From: Streptomyces corallincola
Lineage (GTDB): Bacteria; Actinomycetota; Actinomycetes; Streptomycetales; Streptomycetaceae
Direction: 5' to 3'
Assembly: GCF_019104725.1 (NCBI RefSeq)
Contig: NZ_JAHRXF010000009.1
Coordinates: 100,059-164,058 of the forward strand
DNA: 64,000 nt
The first letter of the stretch is position 1. Each line of letters begins with the position of its first letter. The position numbers and the translations under genes were made by a program. Under the pieces are notes generated by a model. It was given only the letters and a program-made list of their open reading frames with translations, searched no databases and was not told the origin of the DNA. Positions 1 through 9,313 of the stretch are shown piece by piece.

Positions 1-599
1 CCGAAGACCAGCCCGAGGAAGATCGCGATACGGGACCAGAAACCCCGCAGACAGACGACGGCCAGACCGGTGAACAGCATCGTCAGCAGCGCCGTCCACT
101 GGTCCTGCGGCCAGTAGGTGGAGGCGGTCACCGGGGCCAGGTTGAAGCCGATCAGCATCACCACGGCGCCGGTCACGATCGGCGGCATCACGGCGTGGAT
201 GATCCGCGCCCCGAACCGCTGCACCGCCAGACCCACCAGGAACAGCACGACACCGACCACCAGCACCGCGCCGGTCACCGTGGCGCTCGTACCGCCCTGC
301 GCGCGGATCACGGCCGCGACGCCGACGAACGACAGCGAGCAGCCGAGATAGCTGGGCACCCGGCCGCGCGTGGCGAGCAGGAAGATCACGGTCGCCACAC
401 CGGACATCATGATCGCCAGATTCGGGTCCAGACCCATGAGCACCGGAGCCACGAACGACGCCCCGAACATGGCGACCACGTGCTGCGCGCCCAGCCCCAC
501 CGTGCGCGGCCAGGTGAGCCGCTCGTCGGGGCGCACCACCGCTCCGGGCGCGGGGACCTTTCCGTCCCCGTGAAGTTTCCAGCGCACGCCGAGGTCCAT
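1..599 (-). CDS. Uracil/xanthine permease family transporter (NCS2), N-terminal part
   Basis: The gene runs leftwards out of the window, so only about 199 N-terminal residues are seen. They contain QHVVAMFGASFVAP near residue 40, typical of the first membrane segments of nucleobase:cation symporter-2 proteins (UraA/PbuX type), followed by several long hydrophobic stretches. Members import uracil, xanthine or uric acid by proton symport; the substrate cannot be decided from this part. The start is the ATG whose complement is at 597-599 (MDLGVRWKLHGDGK). It is divergent from the thioesterase gene on the right. The missing C-terminus prevents checking length. Confidence 0.85.
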   Translation of the reverse strand, partial: MDLGVRWKLHGDGKVPAPGAVVRPDERLTWPRTVGLGAQHVVAMFGASFVAPVLMGLDPNLAIMMSGVATVIFLLATRGRVPSYLGCSLSFVGVAAVIRAQGGTSATVTGAVLVVGVVLFLVGLAVQRFGARIIHAVMPPIVTGAVVMLIGFNLAPVTASTYWPQDQWTALLTMLFTGLAVVCLRGFWSRIAIFLGLVF

Positions 600-774
600 G
601 TGAGGGTTTCGCTTTCTCTGTACAGGAGGTGGGTCGCGCACCATTGTCCCGGCTCCCCGGGGGTTCCACGCCCCGACGACCGCCCTGACAACCCGCCCCG
701 ACCAGGCGATCTGAGCGGTCGCTTAGGATGAGGGGGGCCGCCACCGGCCCCGCACCCGAGCCAGGAGCCCACCC

Positions 775-1260
775 GTGACCGCCGAAGCCCCGACCGCCCC
801 CGCCGCCTCCGACACCTCCGTCCGGGACGGCGTGCCGTACGGGCGGCTCGTCCCCGTCGCCGTGCACTTCGACGACCTCGACGCGTTCGGGCTGCTGCAC
901 AACGCCCGCTATCCGCTGCTCGTGGAGCGGGCGTGGACCGAGGTGCTGGCCGGACTCGGCTTCACCTTCGACGGCGACTGGGAGGCGGCGGGCGACGCGT
1001 GCAACGTGGTCCGCGAGCTGACCATCGGCTACGAGGCGCCGGTGAAGCGGGCGGGGGAGTACGCCGTCCACCTCTGGTTCGAGCGGCTCGGCTCCACGAG
1101 CCTCGGCTACGGCTTCCGGTTCTGCTCCGCCGACGGCGCCGAGACCTACGCGCGGGGCAGCCGGGTGCTGGTCCGTATCGAGGCGGGCAGCGGGCGCCCC
1201 ACACCGTGGAGCGACGCGTTCAGGGACGCGGCTCGGGCACTCCTGCGGCCGGCCGGCTGA
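775..1260 (+). CDS. Acyl-CoA thioesterase of the hotdog (4HBT) family
   Basis: This 161-residue protein carries the 4-hydroxybenzoyl-CoA thioesterase signature around residues 26-43 (VHFDDLDAFGLLHNARY), in which the conserved Asp lies before the helix-capping Gly and Asn-Ala-Arg-Tyr follow. Such enzymes hydrolyse short or medium acyl-CoA thioesters; the substrate is unknown here. The GTG start at 775 is preceded by AGGAG eight bases upstream. A TAGGAT -10-like element at 723-728 could be its promoter. The last 41 bases overlap the convergently transcribed MFS gene. Confidence 0.85.
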   Translation: MTAEAPTAPAASDTSVRDGVPYGRLVPVAVHFDDLDAFGLLHNARYPLLVERAWTEVLAGLGFTFDGDWEAAGDACNVVRELTIGYEAPVKRAGEYAVHLWFERLGSTSLGYGFRFCSADGAETYARGSRVLVRIEAGSGRPTPWSDAFRDAARALLRPAG

Positions 1261-2437
1261 CCTCCGCGCCCGTCCCGCCCCGCTCGGCGGTGCGCAGGAC
1301 GCCCGCGAACAGCACGAGCCCGAGCGCCAGCGCGGTCACCACACCGAACGACACGACCAGACTGCTCGCCTGCGCCACCCCGCCGATCAGGCTCGGCGCG
1401 ACCAGCCCCGAGGTGTACGTGATGGTGGCGACGCCCGCGATGGCCTGACTCGGGTTCGGCCCCGCGTGCCCGGCCGCCGCGAAACAGAGCGGTACGACCA
1501 CGGCCATCCCCAGCCCCATCAGCGCGAACCCGGCCATCGCCACCGCCGGGTGCCCGGCCGCCACCACCAGCAGACCGCCCAGCACCGTGAGCACCCCGCC
1601 CCAGCGGACCGTGCGGACCGCGCCGAAGCGGTTCACCACCGCGTCACCCGCGATCCGGGCCACCGCCATCGTCAGCATGAACCCGGTGGTGCAGGCCGCC
1701 GCGAGCCCGGCCGAACTGTCCAGCCGGTCCCGCAGGAACACCGCCGACCAGTCCAGGCTGGCGCCCTCCGCGAACACCGCGCAGAAGCCGACGGCGCCGA
1801 TCAGCAGCGCCGAGCGCGGCGGCAGCGCGAACCGGGGCGGCGGCTCCTCGTCGGCGGCGGGCTCCAGGTTCAGCACCCACGAACACGCCACCAGGCCCAG
1901 CACGGTGAGCGTCCCGGCGGCCAGCGCGTGGTGCAGCCGCGCGTCCGACCCCAGGTGCGCGGCGAGCGTGCCCGCCGCCGAACCCACCAGGGCGCCCGCG
2001 CTCCACATCCCGTGCAGCCCCGACATGATCGACCGGCCGAGCAGCCGCTCGATCTCCACGCCCAGCGCGTTCATCGCCACGTCCGACATGCCCGAGGTCG
2101 CCCCGTAGACGAACATCGCCGCGCACAGCCCGAGCATGTTCGGCGCCAGCGACGGCAGGGTCAGCGACAGCGTCCACAGCGCGAGCAGCCCGCGCAGCGC
2201 GGTCCGGCTGCCGAAGCGGTGACTGATCCGGCCCGCCAGCGGCATCGACACCGAGGCGCCGACCGCCGTGAACGCCAGCGAGAGCCCCAGCTGGCCCGCG
2301 CTGAGCGAGGCGTGCTCCTGAATCCACGGCACCCGGGTGGCGAAGGACCCCGTCACGGCGCCGTGCACCGCGAACACCGCCGCCACGGCGTACCGGGCGC
2401 GCTTCACCTCGGCCCGCGCGAACCCCACGTCACCCAT
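1220..2437 (-). CDS. Major facilitator superfamily transporter
   Basis: This 405-residue protein has about 12 predicted membrane spans and an MFS loop 2-3 motif, GRISHRFGSRTALRG, near residue 65. It resembles fucose permease/YfkF-like drug or sugar exporters; the substrate is unknown. The ATG at 2437 is chosen because GGGAGG lies eight bases before it; an upstream in-frame ATG at 2467 has no such site. It is divergent from the ROK regulator, which probably controls it through the palindromes between the two genes. Its 3' end overlaps the thioesterase gene tail to tail. Confidence 0.85.
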   Translation of the reverse strand: MGDVGFARAEVKRARYAVAAVFAVHGAVTGSFATRVPWIQEHASLSAGQLGLSLAFTAVGASVSMPLAGRISHRFGSRTALRGLLALWTLSLTLPSLAPNMLGLCAAMFVYGATSGMSDVAMNALGVEIERLLGRSIMSGLHGMWSAGALVGSAAGTLAAHLGSDARLHHALAAGTLTVLGLVACSWVLNLEPAADEEPPPRFALPPRSALLIGAVGFCAVFAEGASLDWSAVFLRDRLDSSAGLAAACTTGFMLTMAVARIAGDAVVNRFGAVRTVRWGGVLTVLGGLLVVAAGHPAVAMAGFALMGLGMAVVVPLCFAAAGHAGPNPSQAIAGVATITYTSGLVAPSLIGGVAQASSLVVSFGVVTALALGLVLFAGVLRTAERGGTGAEVSRPAAGVPEPRP

Positions 2438-2495
2438 CGTCCAGTCCCTCCCGGCACCACACCTCATCCGCGTCCCCGCGGCACCGCCGTAAACT

Positions 2496-2525
2496 ATCAG
2501 GGTCCCTTCCTGATGAATAGGGACC
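2496..2525. promoter_or_regulatory. Overlapping inverted repeats between MFS and ROK genes (operator candidate)
   Basis: Two interlocked inverted repeats are visible: ATCAGG-7nt-CCTGAT (2496-2514) and GGTCCCT-11nt-AGGGACC (2501-2525). They sit in the 122-base divergent gap, just before the ROK start. TAGTTT on the minus strand (2491-2496) could be the -10 of the MFS gene. ROK repressors commonly bind such sites next to their own gene; binding here is inferred. Confidence 0.5.
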
Positions 2526-2559
2526 GAACCCGCCGTACGCGTCTGGGAGGATGCCCGTC

Positions 2560-3759
2560 ATGCCCGCCTCACCGAGCACCGCACGGACCATCAACGACCG
2601 GCACGCCCTCCGGCTGCTCCAGAGTGAAGGCCCGTTGACGGCAGGGCAGTTGAAGCAGCTCACCGGGTTGTCCCGGCCCACCGTCGCGGACCTCGTGGAA
2701 CGGCTCACCGCCTCCGGTCTGGTCACCGTGGTGGGGGAGTCCGGCGAGCAGCGGCGCGGCCCCAACGCCCGGCTCTACGGCCTGGTCGCGGACCGCGCGC
2801 AGCTCGCCGCGCTCGACGTCCGCACCGGGGGAGCGGTCGTCCTCGTCTCCGACCTGCTCGGCCGGGTGCTGGCCGAGGCGTCCGTGCCGATCGGCGGCGA
2901 CACCGGGACCGGACCGGCGGTGGAGCAGGTGGTCGCCGCCGTCGAACGCACCGTCAAGGAGGCGGGCGCCGACCGGCTGCACACCGTCGGCATCGGCGCC
3001 CCCGGCCTGATCGACCCGGCCACCGGCGACCTCCGCGACTCCGGCGGGCTGCCCGCCTGGCACCGCAGGCTCGCCGCCGCCCTCCAGGAACGGCTGCCCG
3101 AGGCCCGCGTCACCGTGGAGAACGAGACCAACCTCGCCGCGCTGGCCGAACAGCGCGAGGGCGCCGCCCGCGACCGGGACACCTTCGTGCTGCTCTGGCT
3201 CGGGCACGGGGTCGGCGCCGCCGTCGTCCTGGACGGCCGTCTGCGCCGGGGTGCCTCCGGCGGCACCGGCGAGATCGGCTTCCTCCCGGTCCCCGGCACC
3301 GCCTCGCTGCCCTCGGCCACCGACTGCGACGGCGGTTTTCACTCCCTCGCCGGTGCGGCGGCCCTCGGTGCGCTCGCCCGCGGACTCGGCCTGCCCGCGC
3401 CGGAGAACACGGACGGGCCGGGGGTGGCGGTGCTGGTGCGGGAGGCTGCGGAGGGCGGCGCCGGGGAGGGCGCTCCGCCCGCTGCCCACGCCCGCTTCCT
3501 GGACGCCCTCGCCGACCGGGTCGCCCTCGGTGCCGCCTCCGTCGTCTCCATCCTCGACCCCGGCTGCGTGGTGCTCGGCGGTGAGATCGGGCAGGCCGGG
3601 GGAACGGCCCTGGCCGAGCGGGTGGCGGACCGGCTGGCACGGATGTCCCCGCTGGTCACAGAGGTGCGACCCGGTGAACTCGGCGGCGCCGCCGTGCTGC
3701 GCGGGGCGCTGCTGACGGCGCGGGACCGGGCGCAGGACGCGCTGTTCGCGCCGGTGTAG
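2560..3759 (+). CDS. ROK-family transcriptional regulator
   Basis: A winged helix-turn-helix occupies residues ~8-65 (GQLKQLTGLSRPTVADLVERL), followed by a sugar-kinase-like ROK domain with ENETNLAALAE and GHGVGAAVVLDG. The usual zinc motif CxCGxxGC is replaced by a degenerate DCDGGFHS, so metal binding is doubtful. ROK regulators sense sugars or sugar phosphates. The ATG at 2560 (399 aa) is preferred over the ATG at 2551 because GGGAGG ends directly before 2551 but is nine bases from 2560. Its likely target is the divergent MFS transporter. Confidence 0.85.
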   Translation: MPASPSTARTINDRHALRLLQSEGPLTAGQLKQLTGLSRPTVADLVERLTASGLVTVVGESGEQRRGPNARLYGLVADRAQLAALDVRTGGAVVLVSDLLGRVLAEASVPIGGDTGTGPAVEQVVAAVERTVKEAGADRLHTVGIGAPGLIDPATGDLRDSGGLPAWHRRLAAALQERLPEARVTVENETNLAALAEQREGAARDRDTFVLLWLGHGVGAAVVLDGRLRRGASGGTGEIGFLPVPGTASLPSATDCDGGFHSLAGAAALGALARGLGLPAPENTDGPGVAVLVREAAEGGAGEGAPPAAHARFLDALADRVALGAASVVSILDPGCVVLGGEIGQAGGTALAERVADRLARMSPLVTEVRPGELGGAAVLRGALLTARDRAQDALFAPV

Positions 3760-3845
3760 AAGACACGTCGTACGCGTCGCGTCGTACCGCGTTGGGCGAC
3801 CCGGCGGCGGGCAAGGGCCGTCGTCACCGCCACCGGGCCGTCCGC

Positions 3846-3889
3846 ACCCTAAGAGGACTAGACCAGTCAGGTCAATGGGTCCGTACCAA
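3846..3889 (-). promoter_or_regulatory. Orphan chitinase-type promoter with DasR-like site, pointing left
   Basis: On the minus strand there is TTGACC (complement of 3870-3875), an 18-base spacer containing ACTGGTCTAGTCCTC, and TAGGGT (complement of 3846-3851). The spacer resembles a DasR site. The block matches the chitinase promoter at 18941-18984 in order and sequence: GGACTAGACCA, GTCAATGG, then ACCA on the plus strand. No chitinase follows it; leftward transcription would enter the ROK gene antisense. Confidence 0.55.
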
Positions 3890-4032
3890 GCGCGACCCGC
3901 TTGCGGCACAAGCGAGTTGACCGGCCCGAGGGCACCCCGTGAGAGGCGCGGCGCGCGGGGTGATCCAGGCCACACGGCCCGCCTGTCGGTCCGGCGGTCC
4001 GGCGTGGCACACTGGCCGGGTACCAGAAGCAG

Positions 4033-4158
4033 CGCACTCCGGGGTCGGTGAAAGTCCGAACCGGCGGTTACAGTCCGCGACCCGGCCGCCTCCAGCGGCC
4101 GGTTGACCAGGTGAAATTCCTGGACCGACGGTTAAAGTCCGGATGGGAGGCAGTGCGC
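4033..4158 (+). ncRNA. FMN riboswitch (RFN element)
   Basis: The conserved RFN segments are all present: GGTCGGTGAAAGTCCGAACCG near 4042, GGCGGTTACAGTCCGCGACCC, TGAAATTCCTGGACCGACGG, TTAAAGTCCGGATGGGAGGCAGTGCG. The flanks GCGCAC and GTGCGC close the basal stem. It lies about 160 bases upstream of ribE. A following GCGGCG...CGCCGC hairpin (4158-4195) may be the expression platform. FMN binding would repress the rib operon. Confidence 0.96.
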
Positions 4159-4317
4159 GGCGGGCGGGCATTCCCTGAGTGCGCGCCGCCGTCTTCGGGT
4201 TCGTCCGTCTCGGCGGACGGGTCCGCCTTCGGCGTCGCCCCCGGTGTGCTCACCCGTTTCACTCTGTCGTCATCGACAGGCCCCGGAGTCCGTGCCCGCA
4301 CAGGGAGGACTCGGGAA

Positions 4318-4923
4318 GTGTTCACCGGAATCGTCGAAGAGCTGGGTGAGGTCACCGCCGTCGAGAATCTCGGCGACGCCTCCCGTTTCAGGCTCCGCGG
4401 CCCCCTCGTCACCAAGGACGCGCGGCACGGCGACTCGATCGCCGTGAACGGTGTCTGCCTCACCGTCGTGGACCGCACGGGCGACGAGTTCACCGCCGAC
4501 GTGATGGCCGAGACGCTCGACCGGTCCAGCCTCGGCGCCCTCGCCGTCGGCTCCCGCGTCAATCTGGAGCGCCCCACCGCCGTGGGCGCCCGGCTCGGCG
4601 GGCACATCGTGCAGGGCCATGTGGACGGCACCGGCCAGGTCCTGGCCCGTACCCCCTCGGAGCACTGGGAGATCGTCAGGGTCTCCCTCCCCACCCCCCT
4701 CGCGCGCTACGTCGTGGAGAAGGGCTCCATCACGGTGGACGGCATCAGCCTCACCGTCGTGGAAGCGGGCGCCGACTTCTTCACCGTCAGCCTCATCCCC
4801 ACCACGCTCGCCCTGACCACGCTCGGCCACAAGCAGCCCGGCGACCCGGTCAACCTCGAAGTGGACGTCATCGCCAAGTACGTGGAGCGGCTGCTCGCGG
4901 CCGGAACGGAGACCGCCCGGTGA
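4318..4923 (+). CDS. ribE: Riboflavin synthase, alpha chain
   Basis: This 201-residue protein consists of two lumazine-binding repeats, marked by NGVCLTVV (~residue 45) and DGISLTVV (~residue 143), and starts with [10 protein letters not shown], the family's N-terminal signature. It dismutates two 6,7-dimethyl-8-ribityllumazine molecules to riboflavin plus the pyrimidine precursor. The GTG at 4318 is chosen because GGGAGGAC lies about nine bases upstream and the length then matches the family; the frame is open further upstream through the riboswitch. It is the first gene of the FMN-regulated operon and overlaps ribM by 4 bases. Confidence 0.95.
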   Translation: MFTGIVEELGEVTAVENLGDASRFRLRGPLVTKDARHGDSIAVNGVCLTVVDRTGDEFTADVMAETLDRSSLGALAVGSRVNLERPTAVGARLGGHIVQGHVDGTGQVLARTPSEHWEIVRVSLPTPLARYVVEKGSITVDGISLTVVEAGADFFTVSLIPTTLALTTLGHKQPGDPVNLEVDVIAKYVERLLAAGTETAR

Positions 4924-5566
4924 ACCCGCTCGACGCGCTGAACTCCGAGGCGTTCGTCCTCCTCGGCCAGCACATCCTCTGGTCCGACATGATCGGCAAC
5001 ACCCTGGGCCTCGCCGCCCTCGCCCTCGGCTGGCGGCGCTCCCTGTGGAGCTGGCCGGTGCAGTTCGTCTCCGGACTCGTCCTGTTCGCCGCCTTCTTCG
5101 GCCACCTCACCGGCAGCGCGGGCAAGCAGGCCGTCGTCATGGCCGTCGCCGTCTACGGCTTCCGGCAGTGGCGCCGCACCGGGGGCACGGGCGGGACCGA
5201 CCGGATAGCGCCCCGGTTCGCCACCTGGCGCGAGCGCGCCGCCATGCTCGGTGCGGCGGCCCTCGGCACCGTCGCCGTCGCCGCGCTCTTCACCGCCCTC
5301 CCCAAGCTGTCCTGGGACCCCTGGCCGGACGCGTACATCTTCGTCGGCACCATCGTCGCCATGTACGCCCAGGCCAAGGGCATGGTCGAGTTCTGGTTCG
5401 CCTGGCTGCTCGTCGATCTCGTCGGCGTCCCCCTCAACTTCGCCTCCGGCTACGCCTTCTCCGGTTTCGTCTACGTCATCTACGGCGCGCTCGTCCTGTG
5501 GGGCATGCGCGACTGGTGGCTGCGCTCCCGCCAGGGACAGCGGCCCGTCCTGGAAGGAGCGCCCGC

Positions 5567-5570
<4 letters not shown>
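4920..5570 (+). CDS. ribM: PnuC/RibM-type vitamin transporter, probably for riboflavin
   Basis: A 216-residue membrane protein of the PnuC/NMN transporter family with several hydrophobic spans (for example [19 protein letters not shown] and [20 protein letters not shown]). In corynebacteria and streptomycetes, RibM members encoded in FMN-riboswitch operons take up riboflavin by facilitated diffusion; that role is inferred here from context. The GTG start overlaps the ribE stop (GTGA) and its own stop overlaps the ribBA ATG (ATGA), so translation is probably coupled. Confidence 0.88.
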
Positions 5571-6850
<1,280 letters not shown>

Positions 6851-6947
6851 GCGGAACTTCCCAGCACAGCACTCTTCGGCACAGAATCCCGTCAGCACGG
6901 AATCCGTCAGCACGGCACTCGTCCGTACAGAACTCGCAAGGAGAACA

Positions 6948-7433
6948 GTGAGCGGCAAGGGCGCACCCGAGGTGTCCGTATCGAACGCGAGTGACCTCCG
7001 GGTCGCCGTCATCGCGGCGCGGTGGCACGAGAAGGTGATGGACGGTCTGGTGAACGGCGCCCTGCGCGCCCTGCACGACCTCGGCATCGACGAACCCACC
7101 CTGATCAGGGTCCCCGGCAGCTTCGAACTGCCGGTCGCCGCCAAGGTCCTCGCCGGACGCGGCTACGACGCGGTCGTCGCCCTCGGTGTCGTCATCCGCG
7201 GCGGCACCCCGCACTTCGACTACGTCTGCCAGGGCGTCGCCCAGGGCCTCACCCAGGTGTCCGTGGAGACCGGGGTGCCCGTCGGCTTCGGCGTGCTGAC
7301 CTGCGACACCGAGGACCAGGCGCTGGACCGGGCCGGTGTCGAGGGCTCCAGCGAGGACAAGGGGCACGAGGCGGTCACCGCCGCCGTCGCCACCGCGGCC
7401 ACACTCCGCTCGGTGTCCGAACCCTGGCACTGA
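6948..7433 (+). CDS. ribH: 6,7-dimethyl-8-ribityllumazine synthase
   Basis: The 161-residue product shows the lumazine synthase core: [45 protein letters not shown] with the catalytic His, and [12 protein letters not shown]. It condenses the ribityl pyrimidine and dihydroxybutanone phosphate, normally as a 60-subunit or pentameric particle. The GTG at 6948 follows AAGGAGAACA; upstream in-frame codons lack a ribosome site. It closes the rib operon; hisE follows after 34 bases. Confidence 0.95.
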   Translation: MSGKGAPEVSVSNASDLRVAVIAARWHEKVMDGLVNGALRALHDLGIDEPTLIRVPGSFELPVAAKVLAGRGYDAVVALGVVIRGGTPHFDYVCQGVAQGLTQVSVETGVPVGFGVLTCDTEDQALDRAGVEGSSEDKGHEAVTAAVATAATLRSVSEPWH

Positions 7434-7467
7434 GCAGCGGCCCGTACCGCGTAGGGTGGGCAGCACC

Positions 7468-7740
7468 ATGTCCAAGAAGACGTTCGAGGAGCTGTTCACC
7501 GAGCTCCAGCAGAAGGCCGCCACCGGCGACCCCGCCACCTCCCGCACCGCCGAACTGGTCGGCAAGGGCGTCCATGCCATCGGCAAGAAGGTCGTCGAGG
7601 AGGCCGCCGAGGTCTGGATGGCCGCCGAGTACGAGGGCAAGGACGCGGCGGCCGAGGAGATCTCGCAACTGCTGTACCACGTCCAGGTGATGATGGTCGC
7701 GCGCGGCATCTCCCTGGACGACGTCTACGCCCACCTCTGA
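7468..7740 (+). CDS. hisE: Phosphoribosyl-ATP pyrophosphatase
   Basis: A 90-residue MazG-like all-alpha protein with [18 protein letters not shown] (residues ~39-57) and [14 protein letters not shown], the family's acidic metal-binding helices. It hydrolyses phosphoribosyl-ATP to phosphoribosyl-AMP in histidine synthesis. The ATG at 7468 follows TAGGGT (7452-7457) by ten bases and has no clear Shine-Dalgarno, so its transcript may have a very short leader. hisG lies 50 bases downstream. Confidence 0.95.
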   Translation: MSKKTFEELFTELQQKAATGDPATSRTAELVGKGVHAIGKKVVEEAAEVWMAAEYEGKDAAAEEISQLLYHVQVMMVARGISLDDVYAHL

Positions 7741-7790
7741 CATCCCCCGCAGAGTCGAACCCCCCTCTCCACGCAAAGGAAGCCGACCTC

Positions 7791-8639
7791 ATGCTGCGCA
7801 TCGCCGTCCCCAACAAGGGTTCCCTCTCCGGCCCTGCGGCGGACATGCTGCATGAGGCCGGCTACCAGCAGCGCCGGGAGTCCAAGGAACTGCGGATCGT
7901 GGACCCGGTCAACGAGGTGGAGTTCTTCTACCTCCGCCCCCACGACATCGCCGTCTACGTCGCCACCGGCCGCCTGGACATCGGCATCACCGGCCGCGAC
8001 CTGCTGCTGGACTCGGCCGCCGACGCCACCGAGATCCTCCCCCTCGGCTTCGCCCGCTCCACGTTCCGCTTCGCGGCCAAGCCCGGCACCGTGGCGAGCG
8101 TCGCCGACCTGGCCGGGAAGACCGTCGCCACCTCCTACGAGGGCGTCGTCTCCGGCCACCTCGCGGAGCACGGCGTGGACGCCTCCGTCGTCCACCTGGA
8201 CGGCGCGGTGGAGACCGCGATCGAACTGGGCGTCGCGGAGGCCGTCGCGGACGTGGTGCAGACCGGCACCTCGCTGCGGAACGCGGGCCTGGAGATCTTC
8301 GGCGAGCCGATCATGACGTCCGAGGCGATCGTGATCCGCCGCACCGGCGCCCCCCTCGACGACCCCAAGATCCAGCAGTTCCTCCGCCGCCTCCAGGGCG
8401 TCCTGGTCGCCCGGACCTACGTGATGATGGACTACGACTGCCGGGTCGAGCAGCTGGAGAAGGCCGTCGCGCTCACCCCCGGTCTGGAGTCCCCGACCGT
8501 CTCCCCGCTGCACAACGAGGGCTGGGTCGCCGTCCGCGCGATGGTCCCGGCCGGAGAGGCGCAGCGCATCATGGACGACCTCTACGACATCGGCGCCCGC
8601 GCCATCCTGACCACGGCCATCCACGCCTGCCGTCTCTGA
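7791..8639 (+). CDS. hisG: ATP phosphoribosyltransferase (long form)
   Basis: The 282-residue protein starts MLRIAVPNKGSLSGPA, carries the PRPP-binding region near ADVVQTGTSLRNAGLEIFG (~residues 152-171), and has the C-terminal regulatory domain (~residues 205-282) that defines the long, histidine-inhibited HisG. It catalyses the first step of histidine synthesis from ATP and PRPP. AAAGGAAG precedes the start by about eight bases. The other his genes are not in the window; hisE-hisG as a separate pair is usual in actinobacteria. Confidence 0.96.
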   Translation: MLRIAVPNKGSLSGPAADMLHEAGYQQRRESKELRIVDPVNEVEFFYLRPHDIAVYVATGRLDIGITGRDLLLDSAADATEILPLGFARSTFRFAAKPGTVASVADLAGKTVATSYEGVVSGHLAEHGVDASVVHLDGAVETAIELGVAEAVADVVQTGTSLRNAGLEIFGEPIMTSEAIVIRRTGAPLDDPKIQQFLRRLQGVLVARTYVMMDYDCRVEQLEKAVALTPGLESPTVSPLHNEGWVAVRAMVPAGEAQRIMDDLYDIGARAILTTAIHACRL

Positions 8640-8654
8640 GAGGCCGCACCCGTC

Positions 8655-9110
8655 ATGTCCGACTTGCCCGCGCTGCCCGTCACCTTCCGGCCCGGCCACA
8701 CCCGCGCCGTGCTGCTCACCGCCGGAGCGGCGATCTTCCTGGTCATCTCCGGGGTCGCCCTGCTGCTGGAGCAGCTCGGACCGGGGGAGCGGCTCAGCTT
8801 CGTCGTCACCGGCGCCCTGCTGTTCTGGGTGCTCGCCCAGCTCGCCCGGGTGAAGGTCGTCGCGGACGACTCCGGGGTGACCGTAGTGAACATCGTCACG
8901 CGGCGCCGTCTCGCCTGGGCCGAGATCGTCCAGGTGAACCTCCGTCCGGGGGACCCCTGGGTGTTCCTCAACCTCAGCGACGGCACCAGCCTGCCCGCGC
9001 TGGGCATCCAGCCGGGCATCGCCAAACAGCGTGCCATCACCGACGCGCGGGCCCTCAGGGATCTCACCGAGGCACGCGCCAGGGTCCTGTCGGGGGAAGA
9101 CCGGGGCTGA
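8655..9110 (+). CDS. Small membrane protein with bacterial PH domain
   Basis: This 151-residue protein has two hydrophobic spans (about residues 17-38 and 48-63) followed by a soluble part rich in beta-strands, VVADDSGVTVVNIVTRRRLAWAEI, which matches bacterial PH-domain proteins adjacent to hisG in actinobacteria. Function is unknown. It begins 15 bases after hisG, with GAGAGG upstream of the ATG, so it is probably co-transcribed with the his genes. Confidence 0.75.
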   Translation: MSDLPALPVTFRPGHTRAVLLTAGAAIFLVISGVALLLEQLGPGERLSFVVTGALLFWVLAQLARVKVVADDSGVTVVNIVTRRRLAWAEIVQVNLRPGDPWVFLNLSDGTSLPALGIQPGIAKQRAITDARALRDLTEARARVLSGEDRG

Positions 9111-9151
9111 ATCGGGGTCGCTCCGCCTGCCACACCTGGCCGGTTGTTGAC

Positions 9152-9313
9152 TAATCTGGTGGGGAGGGCGCGAGCGACGCGCCTTCACCCCTGCCGCCCC
9201 GAAGGCGCCGGGGGTTTCCTGCGACCCGAGGAGTGACTCCCTCCAGCGATGGACGGATCGTCCTGTAGTACCTGCGCCGCCCCCCACCGGTCCCACGGCG
9301 AGGCGGCGGCATC
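9152..9313 (+). promoter_or_regulatory. Structured 5' leader of the CNNM pair, with TAATCT -10-like box
   Basis: TAATCT (9152-9157) would start transcription near 9164, leaving a ~150-base leader. The leader holds consecutive hairpins: GGCGCG-AGCGA-CGCGCC (9167-9183), a G-rich block near 9208, GGAG-TGA-CTCC (9230-9240) and GACG-GAT-CGTC (9252-9262). No known riboswitch consensus was recognised. No clear Shine-Dalgarno precedes the ATG at 9314, so the leader may influence translation. Confidence 0.4.

Noticed and set aside
3339..3833. Leftward frame downstream of the orphan chitinase promoter as a real gene
   Set aside because: It is mostly antisense to the ROK gene, shows no chitinase features and has no ribosome site.
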